Assembly: GCF_029167625.1 (NCBI RefSeq)
Contig: NZ_CP119145.1
Location: 5,146,001-5,210,000 of the forward strand
Length of the DNA stretch: 64,000 nt
From: Streptomyces sp. AM 4-1-1
Lineage (GTDB): Bacteria > Actinomycetota > Actinomycetes > Streptomycetales > Streptomycetaceae
Direction: 5' to 3'
This document shows, in pieces, positions 25,928-33,536 of this stretch. Numbering within the stretch: position 1 is the first letter of the stretch; each line of letters begins with the position of its first letter. The notes below the pieces were generated by a model. That model was not told the origin of the DNA and ran no database searches. It saw only the letters and a program-made list of their open reading frames with translations. A program made the position numbers and the translations under genes.

Positions 25928-26869
25928 ATGACCGTGCCCACACCCGCGCCCACCCCGGCTCCCGGGCCCGAGCCCGTGAAAAGCGCGGTCATCGCGGTGA
26001 CCGGTGCGAGCGGCAGGATCGGCGGCCGGGTCGCCCGGCGGATCACCCGCGCCGGCGCCCCCGTACGCCTCCTCGGCCGTGATCCCTCCCGGCTCCCCGA
26101 ACTGCCCGGTGCGGTCGCCGCGCCCCCCGTCTCCTACGCCGACCCGAAGGCGATGCGCACCGCACTCGAAGACGCGCACACCCTGTTCCTGGTCTCCGCG
26201 CGCGAGAGTGCCGACCGCGTCCGCGAACACACCGTCGCCGTGGACGCCGCCGTCGCGGCGGGCATCGAGCGCATCGTGTACGTGTCGTTCCTCGGCGCCG
26301 CGCCCGATGCCACGTTCACCTTCGCCCGCGACCACTGGTACACCGAACAGCACATCCGGGCCACCGGTCTGCGCCACACCTTCCTGCGCGACAGCTTCTA
26401 CTTCGCCGCGCTCGCCGCGATGACGGGCGCCGACGGGGTGCTGCGCGGACCGGCGGGCGACGGCAGGGTCTCCGCCGTGGCCCACGACGACATCGCGGAC
26501 GCCGCCTCGGCGGTGCTGCTGGACCGCGCCGACGGAGGTACGGGCCACGACGGGCGGACGTACGACCTGACCGGACCCGAGGCGCTGACCCTGGACGAAG
26601 TGGCCGGTGTGCTCGGCCGGTTCGCCGGACGCCCGGTCCGCTACGAGGCGGAGACCCGGCCGCAGGCGTACGGTTCACGGATGCGCCACGGCGCACCGGA
26701 CTGGGAGCTGGCCGGCTGGGTCACGTCCTACGAGGCCATCGGAGCGGGGGAGTTGGCGACGGTCTCGGACGCCGTACCCCGACTGACGGGCCGCCCGGCG
26801 AAGGACCTGGCGACGTACCTCCGGGAGAACCCGGACAGCTACGCCCACTTGCTGCCGTCCTCGGGCTGA
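25928..26869 (+). CDS. NmrA-like SDR family oxidoreductase
   Basis: This 313-residue atypical SDR has VIAVTGASGRIGGRVARRITRAGAPVRLLGRDPSRL as the NAD(P)-binding region, after an 18-residue Pro-rich N-terminus. There is no classical YxxxK, so it may be a sensor-like or quinone-reductase-like member, similar to NAD(P)H-binding proteins of the QorB/NmrA group. A FAGRPVRYEAE segment near 240 is typical of these. GAGAGGAGCG before the ATG at 25928 is a good ribosome site. Confidence 0.85.
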   Translation: MTVPTPAPTPAPGPEPVKSAVIAVTGASGRIGGRVARRITRAGAPVRLLGRDPSRLPELPGAVAAPPVSYADPKAMRTALEDAHTLFLVSARESADRVREHTVAVDAAVAAGIERIVYVSFLGAAPDATFTFARDHWYTEQHIRATGLRHTFLRDSFYFAALAAMTGADGVLRGPAGDGRVSAVAHDDIADAASAVLLDRADGGTGHDGRTYDLTGPEALTLDEVAGVLGRFAGRPVRYEAETRPQAYGSRMRHGAPDWELAGWVTSYEAIGAGELATVSDAVPRLTGRPAKDLATYLRENPDSYAHLLPSSG

Positions 26870-26898
26870 CCGCCGGGAAGCCGCCCCTCCCGTACGCC

Positions 26899-27843
26899 TC
26901 AGCGCACGCCCCGGACGGCGGACTCGTACAGGGCCTTGACGTTCCGCCCGAAGTACGCGCTGTACGAGATGTCGTCGGTGGGCCCGCCGGTCCGGTAGCC
27001 ACCGATCACGCCGATGAGGTCACCGCTCCCGGTCCGTTCGTCGAAGTCGGCGAGGAAGGGACCGCCGGACGAACCGCCGCTGTACCCGTCGCAGTCGATG
27101 CGCAGATACGTGCCCGGCCAGCCGGGGAAAGCCGCGGGCCGGGTGCCGCTCGTACAGTTCCTGGGCGGTGGGTCGGCGCCGGGGTAGGCGACCAGACGTA
27201 CCCCGGAGTGCCGGAACCCGGTGTCCGTCCAGAGGCGGTTGCCGCCCACGGTCCGCTCCACCTGCCGGTGGTCGGCGCCCGGTCCCACTTGGAGGAACGC
27301 CACGTCGTACTGGGCGTACCTCTGCTTGTCGGTCGGGTAGCGCCCGTCCATCCAGACCCGCGCCCGGCCGCTGTCCCGCACCACCGTGAACAGACCGTAC
27401 GGGGCGACGAGTCTGCCCGATCCGTCCCTCCGCAGGCCCGGGGCGAACGCGAGCCGTTCGGCGTTCTCGTGCCCGGTCACGCAGTGGGCGGCGGTGACGA
27501 CGAGATTCCGTCCCGGGCTGGACACGACGCTCGCGGTGCAGAAGTAGATGCTCCGCCGCTCCACCCGGAACAGCGTTCCCACGGACGGCGGACCCGCCGA
27601 CCGGCCACTGGGCGTCCCGGCGGCGCCGGACCGCACGACGGCCGACTTCTCGCTCCCCGGCCAGACCCGCGCCGTCGCCATCCGTTCGTCCGTGAGGTAC
27701 GCGGTCGCGTCGGCGGACGACCAGCGGTCGAGATCCGCGGGACGGCTCACCCTGGGCGCGGGTGACCCGGCCGCCCCCAGCACGAGCAGAGCGGCAACGG
27801 ACAGCGCGACCCCCGCGCGGCGGGAAGCGGAGCGACGACGCAT
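26899..27843 (-). CDS. Secreted trypsin-like serine protease
   Basis: This 314-residue protein has a signal peptide (ASRRAGVALSVAALLVLGAAGSPA) and a chymotrypsin-fold domain. The catalytic His is in LVVTAAHCVTG, the Asp in QYDVAFLQV, and the Ser in DCDGYSGGSSGGPFLADF. Four cysteines can pair around the His loop and the Ser region. It should act outside the cell; substrate and activation are unknown. The ATG at 27843 (MRRRSASRRAG) gives a proper n-region. Confidence 0.9.
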   Translation of the reverse strand: MRRRSASRRAGVALSVAALLVLGAAGSPAPRVSRPADLDRWSSADATAYLTDERMATARVWPGSEKSAVVRSGAAGTPSGRSAGPPSVGTLFRVERRSIYFCTASVVSSPGRNLVVTAAHCVTGHENAERLAFAPGLRRDGSGRLVAPYGLFTVVRDSGRARVWMDGRYPTDKQRYAQYDVAFLQVGPGADHRQVERTVGGNRLWTDTGFRHSGVRLVAYPGADPPPRNCTSGTRPAAFPGWPGTYLRIDCDGYSGGSSGGPFLADFDERTGSGDLIGVIGGYRTGGPTDDISYSAYFGRNVKALYESAVRGVR

Positions 27844-28051
27844 GGGCGGACGAAAGCCTTTCGCGGCGGGACCGCCGGGGCCGGGCGGGGCGGTCGGACG
27901 GGGCCGGGCAGGGCGCTCGGACGTGCGGAGAAGTGGCGAGCGGGTGCTCAGTGGACTGTATGCGGACGGCCGCTCGAACCCTGGCCGCGACGCAGCGCAC
28001 ACGACCCGGATGGCCACACACCACACGCGATCGGCGCACCGCGGGCCGCCG

Positions 28052-28225
28052 TCAGGCCGGCTCGTCGCTCCGCGTCAGCCACAGGCCGACCCCGGCGCCG
28101 ATCGCGACGACCCCGCTGCCCACCCGGGCGAGGATCGACGTGGTGCCGGTGAGGTCGGCGAAGTTGGTGAAGTAGAGGCCCGCGGCGAGAGCGGCTACGA
28201 GCAGAATCCAGAGCATGGGCTTCAC
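28052..28225 (-). CDS. Small two-helix membrane protein
   Basis: This 57-residue protein has one clear helix at the N-terminus (MLWILLVAALAAGLYFTNF) and a second (ILARVGSGVVAIGAGVGLWLT), ending RSDEPA. The GTG at 28225 follows AGGAGA with about nine-base spacing. Its function is unknown. It lies upstream of the protease on the same strand with a 208-bp gap. Confidence 0.7.
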   Translation of the reverse strand: MKPMLWILLVAALAAGLYFTNFADLTGTTSILARVGSGVVAIGAGVGLWLTRSDEPA

Positions 28226-28684
28226 GGGGGACGTTCTCCTGTGCGGGGAAGTGACCGGCCGGCCCTGTGCGGGCGGCCTTGCTTGCGTGTTCCACTCTCC
28301 TCGGAGCCCCGGCCGCGCACAGCGGAGCCGGCTCCCGTTTCGGGGGTGTAGCCCGCTACACCCACCGACCGGCGTGGTGCGGACGACGGACGCCGCGTCG
28401 CCCACGGAACGTACCGGCCCGGAGCCCCCACCCACGCCCTCCGGCACCCGTACGCCCTCCGGCCTGCGCGTCCCCCGCCGGCCGGGCGTCACGGCGGCTT
28501 CCCCGGCCACCCGGCGGACCACCGCACACGTATATGTGTGGAAAAACGGTGTTGCGCAGAGTCTGGTGCGGGAGTCGGTGCTTCCCTAAACTGCCGCTGC
28601 TCGACGGCCAGTTCGGCCGTGGGCACGCCATCGGCACGCGCGTTCGACAGCAGCGTCGCCACCGCGCAGAGGGAGGGAACCGCC
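28226..28684. promoter_or_regulatory. Promoter region of the peptide-ligase-protease operon
   Basis: No gene is supported here. CACAC-GTATAT-GTGTG (28525-28540) is an operator-like inverted repeat, followed directly by GGAAAAACGG, an AT-rich patch unusual for the region. It lies about 145 bp upstream of the 22-residue peptide gene and is a reasonable place for its promoter and regulator. Confidence 0.4.
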
Positions 28685-28753
28685 ATGGTCAAGCACTACT
28701 TCAAGTACGCCCTGAGCACGCTCACCGCCGCCATGTTCGTCAGCATGGCCTGA
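28685..28753 (+). CDS. 22-residue cationic-hydrophobic peptide, candidate precursor or substrate
   Basis: This very short gene encodes a peptide starting MVKHYFKYAL and ending TAAMFVSMA. The first eight residues carry Lys/His/Tyr and the remaining 14 are hydrophobic or small, so it could insert in a membrane. A strong GGGAGGG ribosome site lies seven bases before the ATG, better than those of most genes here. It heads an operon with an adenylate-forming enzyme and a presenilin-like membrane protein and is separated from them by a stable hairpin. It could be a modified-peptide precursor, a membrane peptide cut by the protease, or an attenuator leader. No homologue is known to me. Confidence 0.6.
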   Translation: MVKHYFKYALSTLTAAMFVSMA

Positions 28754-28768
28754 TCCCGTCCGGCCCCG

Positions 28769-28800
28769 GCCTGGGCCGGGTGCGTATCACCGGCCCAGGC
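28769..28800 (+). terminator. Attenuator-like hairpin between the peptide and ligase genes
   Basis: GCCTGGGCCGG (28769-28779) pairs perfectly with CCGGCCCAGGC (28790-28800) around a 10-nt loop. It starts 16 nt after the peptide stop and ends just before the AGGAG (28804-28808) of the ligase. It could reduce read-through so that the peptide is made in excess. Confidence 0.65.
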
Positions 28801-28814
28801 TTCAGGAGCCCTCA

Positions 28815-30284
28815 TTGTTCGGTACCGCCCTGAGTCAACTCCGCTACGGCATGGCGATCCTCCGCAACCGGAGCATCCGCCCCCAGGACCTCGACCGGAT
28901 CGCCCGCGACCTGGTCGCCACCCTCGCCGAGTTCGGTGAACCGGGGGCCGACTCGGCGCTGCTCCCCGGCCAGGCCGGGCAGGTCGACCCCGAGATACGC
29001 CGCACCGTCACCAGGAGAAGCCTGCGGGCCACCGCACGCGCGGCCGTCCGGCACACGTCCTACTACCACCGGATCTTCGGTGAACTCGGACTCGACCCCG
29101 ACTCCCTCACCACCGAGACCTGGTCGCAGGTGCCCGTCACACCGAAGAAGGCGCTGCGCGGACTGCCGACCGCTTTCGTCTCCACGGCCGCCACACCCGC
29201 CCTGATGGCGCTGACCACGGGAACCAGCGGAACCCCCACCGCCGTCTGGTACTCCCGCGCCGAACTGGACACCACGATCGCCTTCAGCACCATCTCCGCC
29301 GCGCTGGGACTCGGCCTGCGCCCCCGGCACACCATGGCCTACGCGGGCTGCTCCAGAGCGACCCTGCCGCTGATCAACGCCGAGGAGTCGACCACCCGGG
29401 TCGGCGCCTCGTTCGTCCAGTTCGGCACGATCGACCCCGTGGTCGCCCTCGACCGTCTCGCGGCGCCGCTCGGCCTGCCCGGCAAGGCCCCGCAGATCAC
29501 CCACCTCACCACGTCCGCGTCCTACCTCTCCGCGCTCGTGCAGCACGCCGAACAGGACGGCTGGCGCCCCGCCGACTTCGGGCTGGAGAGCATCGGAGTG
29601 GGCGGCGAGGTGCTGTCCGGACCGTTGCGCGAGCGGGCCGAGGCCGCCTTCGGCGCCCCCGTGTCGACGTCCTACCTGATGACCGAGACACTGCCCTCCA
29701 GCGGCACCCCGTGCTCCCGGGGCCATCTGCACCACACCACCGAGTTCGGGCACCTGGAAGTGCTGGACCCCCTGACCTGGAGCCCGACCGGACCGGGCGG
29801 AACAGGCATGGTCGTGCACACCCCGTACGTCCCGTACCGGGAGTGCACACTCCTGCTGCGGTACGCCACCGGCGACCTCGTCCGCCTGCCCGACGCGGAG
29901 CCGGACTGCGAACTGGCGCACCTTCCGGCCACCTCCACCATCCTGGGCCGTTGGTCGGGACCGCTCAGCGCCACCGTCCCGACCAGGGACGTCCTCGACG
30001 TGATCGAGGCGGAACCGGACGTTCCGCTGCCCGCCCGGTACACCCTGACCGAAGAGCCGGACGGCGGCGTACTGCTGCATCTGCTGGTCCGGACCCTGCC
30101 CGCCGCGACGCTGCGACGGGCCCTGGAGGGGCGGATCGCGGCGTCGGGGATGGCCGTGACCGGCCTCGTGCTGTACGACGACCGGTCGGCCATGCCGCCG
30201 ACCGGCCCGGTCCGCGCGGATCTGCGCGAACACGCCTTCCAGCCGGTTCCGCAGGCCGCCGCACGGATGGGGAGTGGCGCATGA
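28815..30284 (+). CDS. LuxE/PaaK-like adenylate-forming enzyme
   Basis: This 489-residue ANL-superfamily protein has the AMP-binding loop LTTGTSGTPTAVWYS (134-141 core), a second core region around STSYLMTETLPSSGTP near 285-298, and YATGDLVRLPD near 350-360. It most resembles the phenylacetate-CoA ligase/LuxE branch, which activates carboxylates as acyl-adenylates and passes them to CoA or a protein thiol. The TTG start at 28815 is supported by AGGAG six bases upstream. The last codon overlaps the start of the next gene (ATGA), so the two are translationally coupled. Its substrate is unknown. The upstream 22-residue peptide or a fatty acid is possible. Confidence 0.8.
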   Translation: MFGTALSQLRYGMAILRNRSIRPQDLDRIARDLVATLAEFGEPGADSALLPGQAGQVDPEIRRTVTRRSLRATARAAVRHTSYYHRIFGELGLDPDSLTTETWSQVPVTPKKALRGLPTAFVSTAATPALMALTTGTSGTPTAVWYSRAELDTTIAFSTISAALGLGLRPRHTMAYAGCSRATLPLINAEESTTRVGASFVQFGTIDPVVALDRLAAPLGLPGKAPQITHLTTSASYLSALVQHAEQDGWRPADFGLESIGVGGEVLSGPLRERAEAAFGAPVSTSYLMTETLPSSGTPCSRGHLHHTTEFGHLEVLDPLTWSPTGPGGTGMVVHTPYVPYRECTLLLRYATGDLVRLPDAEPDCELAHLPATSTILGRWSGPLSATVPTRDVLDVIEAEPDVPLPARYTLTEEPDGGVLLHLLVRTLPAATLRRALEGRIAASGMAVTGLVLYDDRSAMPPTGPVRADLREHAFQPVPQAAARMGSGA

Positions 30285-31306
30285 ACGTGATCGCGCTCGT
30301 CGCACTGAGCTGCTGCGCGGCCGCGCTGATGGCCGCCGCGGGCTGGTACCTGGTCCGGGTCCGCATGCCCAGACCGCCGGTGGGTGTGTACGTCTCCGGT
30401 GACATCGCCGTACTGAGCGTCTGTGTCGTGCTGGCCCCGCTGCTCTACCTGGCACTGCCGGGGCTGGCGGTCTCGGCCCTGTTCGGTCTGGTCCTGTGTC
30501 TGGCCGCGCAGTTCACACTGGCCCCGGTCTGCGGAAACCGCTGGGCCTGGTGGGTCGCCCTCGCTGCGACGGCGCTGACCGTGGCCCTCGTCGGCCGGCC
30601 CGTCGCGGTGCGCGTGTGCACCGACGTCCTGCTCGCCGTCGCCGTGGTGGGCGTGGCCAACCTGTGGGCGCAGAGCGGGATGCGCTCGGCGCACGTGGCC
30701 GCCTTCGCGGCGGCCCTCTCCTGCTACGACCTGGTGGCCACCGCCCTCACCCACGTCACGTCGGACTTCGTCACCCAGGTGCAGGACCGGCCGTTCGCCC
30801 CGCTGCTCGCCCTGACGGGCGGCCGCCTTCCGGTGGCCGTGGGCCTCGGGGACCTGCTGCTGCTCCTGGTCTTCCCACTGGTCGCGGCCAAGGCTTTCGG
30901 CAGGCCGGCCGCACTGCTCGCGGCGGGCGTCGGAGTGGTCGTGACCAGCGTGATCGGTCTGCTGTTCGCGCTCGGGACGCTGACGGCGGGCTTCCCCCTG
31001 CTGACCGTGCTCGGCCCGCTGATCGTGGTGCAGCACCTGATCTGGACACGACGTACGGGCGGCGAACGCACCACGGCGTCCTGGCGAAGCGGCTCAGCGA
31101 CCCCGTCCACCCGCCCGGACCGCCGCCGCCCCGACCCGCAGATCACGGCTGCACTGGCCGTGAACGTGCCCGAGGAACTGCCGGAGGGCACCTGGCTGGC
31201 CGTCAACGACGGCCGCCTCATCGGCACGGGCAGCACTCCGGGCCTCGCCCGCCGGGACGCCGGACTGCGCGAGACGGAGGTGCCGCCCGTGGTCCGACAG
31301 ACCTGA
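30281..31306 (+). CDS. Presenilin-like (A22-type) nine-helix membrane aspartyl protease candidate
   Basis: This 341-residue protein has nine hydrophobic helices (about 1-23, 41-60, 61-80, 88-106, 107-131, 136-160, 183-203, 206-232, 236-254). Its motifs sit where presenilin and signal peptide peptidase have them: YD at 149-150 in helix 6, GLGD at 188-191 in helix 7, and FPLLTVLGP (238-246) at the PAL position of helix 9. A cytosolic tail follows, with a small domain like DUF5678 (GTWLAVNDGRLIGTGSTPG). Prepilin peptidases also use GxGD but differ in helix count and lack YD. It is translationally coupled to the adenylating enzyme. A specific substrate is unknown. The nearby 22-residue peptide is the obvious candidate. 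Confidence 0.65.
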   Translation: MNVIALVALSCCAAALMAAAGWYLVRVRMPRPPVGVYVSGDIAVLSVCVVLAPLLYLALPGLAVSALFGLVLCLAAQFTLAPVCGNRWAWWVALAATALTVALVGRPVAVRVCTDVLLAVAVVGVANLWAQSGMRSAHVAAFAAALSCYDLVATALTHVTSDFVTQVQDRPFAPLLALTGGRLPVAVGLGDLLLLLVFPLVAAKAFGRPAALLAAGVGVVVTSVIGLLFALGTLTAGFPLLTVLGPLIVVQHLIWTRRTGGERTTASWRSGSATPSTRPDRRRPDPQITAALAVNVPEELPEGTWLAVNDGRLIGTGSTPGLARRDAGLRETEVPPVVRQT

Positions 31307-31553
31307 CGCGCCCACAGGGCCCGCTCCGCGAGTGACGTCCGCGACGCGGGGGGGATGGGGCGGGTGACGGCCGGGCATCCTCGGCCGGCCCTGCCTGTCC
31401 TGCCCGGTCCTGCCCGGTCTTGCCAGTCCTGGTGGTCCTGGCGGTCAGGCGAGGGGTCCTGCCGGCGCAACGCGGGGATGCCGCCGATCCAGTACGTGTG
31501 GGCCACGGCGGTGACGCGAAGCCGTACGACGGCGCTTCCTGCTGTCTGCCGCC

Positions 31554-32102
31554 CTACAACCCGGACCCTTCCCCACCCGCGAACACCTCGTACGGACCGG
31601 AGTAGTCGTCAAGGGTTGTGGATCGTGCTGTTGACGTCCATCGGGACTGCTCCGACTCGTTCCGGGTGAGTTCGTACTCGACTTCACTGTGCACGGAGCC
31701 CTCGATCACCTCCGGCCAGTCACCGGTGAAGGGGCGGACGAAGGACAGTCCCGACTTCTCCATGACGCGACGAGAACGGGTGTTGACGGCCATCGTGTTC
31801 GCCGTGACCCGGTCGACTCCCGGACCCGTGAACCCCTTGTGGATCAAGGCCCGGGACCCCTCGGTGGCGTAACCATGTCCCCACGCTGCCTGGCGCAACC
31901 GGTAGCCGAGTTCGACTACGGCTGTGCTGTGCTCCTCCAACGGCCGGAACGCGAACCAGCCCAGGAAGGTACCGGTGGCCTTCTCCGGGACGGCCCAGTA
32001 GCCGCAGGTCTCCCAGCATGGGTAATCGTGCAGGAGCCGGGGCAGGGTCCACGTCTCGATCGCCTGGCGGCTGGTGGGACGGCCACCGTTGACGAAGCGC
32101 AT
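31554..32102 (-). CDS. GNAT acetyltransferase, N-terminally truncated (RimJ/RimL type)
   Basis: This 182-residue protein starts inside the fold: MRFVNGGRP corresponds to the loop after the first helix of RimJ/RimL acetyltransferases. VVELGYRLRQAAWGHGYATEGSRALI carries the acetyl-CoA loop and VTANTMAVNTRSRRVMEKSGL the motif B helix. The same frame continues upstream as SSFTAADTDHLLALDND, which looks like the missing N-terminus, but no start codon is available and it runs into a 22-bp inverted repeat at 32145-32207. The C-terminal 35 residues after YELTRNE are also atypical. It is probably a decaying gene at the island border. Confidence 0.6.
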   Translation of the reverse strand: MRFVNGGRPTSRQAIETWTLPRLLHDYPCWETCGYWAVPEKATGTFLGWFAFRPLEEHSTAVVELGYRLRQAAWGHGYATEGSRALIHKGFTGPGVDRVTANTMAVNTRSRRVMEKSGLSFVRPFTGDWPEVIEGSVHSEVEYELTRNESEQSRWTSTARSTTLDDYSGPYEVFAGGEGSGL

Positions 32103-32144
32103 GACCGCGTGGTCGTTGTCCAGTGCGAGCAGGTGGTCGGTGTC

Positions 32145-32207
32145 GGCCGCCGTGAACGAAGAGACCTGGCCGCACGAAGCGGTCGGGTCTCTTCGTTCAC
32201 GGCGGCC
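32145..32207. repeat. 22-bp perfect inverted repeat at the island edge
   Basis: 32145-32166 and 32186-32207 are exact reverse complements (arms begin GGCCGCCGTGAACG) around a 19-nt spacer. It interrupts the 5' end of the GNAT gene. It could be the former terminator downstream of sodN or a fold-back duplication. Confidence 0.85.
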
Positions 32208-32237
32208 TGCGGCGCAGCCAGGCCGTCAGAGCGGGAC

Positions 32238-32258
32238 GATCAAGCCTTCTTGGTCTCC
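32238..32258. other. attL: copy of the 3' end of sodN
   Basis: The 21 bases GATCAAGCC...GGTCTCC are identical to 38560-38580, which encode the last residues and stop of sodN. Only this short identity block is shared; flanks differ. It marks the left border of the inserted element. Confidence 0.85.
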
Positions 32259-32371
32259 AAGTAATGGGCCGGGTCGGTGACCTGCGGGGATCTTCCCTGT
32301 GGGCCGCTGACCTGGCCTTTTGTCGTTGGCCAGCGATGGGCCCTGACGGTCCTGATCAGGTGTCCTGCGGA

Positions 32372-32515
32372 CTATGTGCGGACTCGTTCCGGCTCAGAGA
32401 GCGAGAGCTGAGTGTCGGAGAGGGGTACCCGGATGCGGGCGCTGAGTCTGGCTTCTGGGGCTTCGGTGCGGCGGCGGTTGGAATCCTCACGCTCGGCGAA
32501 GCGGCGGTTCTCCAT
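32372..32515 (-). CDS. Small hypothetical protein in the island, doubtful
   Basis: A 47-residue charged product (MENRRFAEREDSNRRRTEA...) follows a G-rich run five bases before its ATG. There is no recognisable domain. The whole 610-bp stretch between attL and darT holds nothing else convincing, apart from an ATGAC-CTG-GTCAT palindrome at 32825-32837 near the darT promoter. Confidence 0.25.
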   Translation of the reverse strand: MENRRFAEREDSNRRRTEAPEARLSARIRVPLSDTQLSLSEPERVRT

Positions 32516-32868
32516 GAGAGCCCCCCTGTGCTGCTGCCCCGGCCACCAGCAGCTTTCCGACGGATGTGCCCTCACCGGTTGCCGACCCGGTCGTTGTTGG
32601 TGGTCGTCACGGGTATGCAGTGGTAGCGAGCCAAGGACGGCCCTGGGTCTGCCGACGCGGTGCCCTTCGGCGGTTCTCGAACCGAAGCGATGTCCGAGCC
32701 ATCAAGTACATTGCCGCACAGGCGCCTTGACTGTGCTGGCCCCACTCGGACGGCTATGGGGCGCCACGTAGCCCCTTGGATGGAGTATTGCGGATCGTGG
32801 TGGGACTTGCACTCTAAGTAGTAGAATGACCTGGTCATGGCGGACAGTTGGCCAAAGGAGTTGCGGAC

Positions 32869-33516
32869 GTGCCAAATGCGGTACCGAACAGGCCAATTTA
32901 TCACATCACGCATATTCGTAACTTACCAAGGATTCTCGCTCAAGGCGGGCTGTTCAGTGACAATTCCGCTGCCCGGCAGAACCTTACCGACACGGATATC
33001 GGAATGCCTGGCATCAAGCAGCGTCGACGCACAACATCGGTCGATTGTGGACCTGGAGGCACGCCTGCAGACTATGTCCCATTTTATTTCTGCAATCGAT
33101 CTCCCATGCTTGCCTCTATTAATTACGGCAATGTTCCGACCTATCGTGAGGGGCAAGACCCGGTCGTCTACTTGACCTCAAGCCTAACTGCAGTAAGAAG
33201 CTCTGGCCTCCCTGCTGTATTTACCGAAGGGAACGCAGGGGCTACATTCGTTGATTTCCATTCCGATGATGTCGAACTCTGTGAGAAGCTCATCGACTGG
33301 CAGCTGATGACTCAGAAGTGGTGGAATGACATACCCGAAGATCCGAACCGGGCGAGTCGACGTCAGGCCGAATATCTAGTGCACAAATTCTTCCCAATCT
33401 CACTCGTGGCTTCAATAGTTGTTCATGACGAGCGCCGGGCCGATGAAGCTCGGGCTATTCTCACCGAACGCGGTGTTTCAATTCCCGTCGTGGTGTATCC
33501 TGAGTGGTACTACTAA
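32869..33516 (+). CDS. darT: DarT-type DNA ADP-ribosyltransferase toxin
   Basis: This 215-residue protein has the DarT fold: IYHITHIRNLPRILAQGGL with the NAD-binding His, DYVPFYFCNRSPML, and RRQAEYLVHKFFPISL with the catalytic Glu near 168. It transfers ADP-ribose from NAD+ to a base in single-stranded DNA and blocks replication. The GTG at 32869 follows AAAGGAG with a 10-base gap and gives the family length. The low GC and a TTA leucine codon (residue 19, so bldA-dependent translation is possible) contrast with the chromosome. The stop overlaps an ATG of the antitoxin frame. Confidence 0.92.
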   Translation: MPNAVPNRPIYHITHIRNLPRILAQGGLFSDNSAARQNLTDTDIGMPGIKQRRRTTSVDCGPGGTPADYVPFYFCNRSPMLASINYGNVPTYREGQDPVVYLTSSLTAVRSSGLPAVFTEGNAGATFVDFHSDDVELCEKLIDWQLMTQKWWNDIPEDPNRASRRQAEYLVHKFFPISLVASIVVHDERRADEARAILTERGVSIPVVVYPEWYY

Positions 33517-33536
33517 TGAGTGGAGGGGTGGCGACG

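Noticed and set aside
30461..30855. Type IV prepilin peptidase identity for the GLGD membrane protein
   Set aside because: Prepilin peptidases have a GxGDxK-type motif and a different helix arrangement. The YD in helix 6 and PAL-like segment fit presenilin better.
32145..32207. Inverted repeat as ends of an insertion sequence
   Set aside because: The arms are only 19 bp apart with no transposase between; a hairpin or fold-back junction is more likely.
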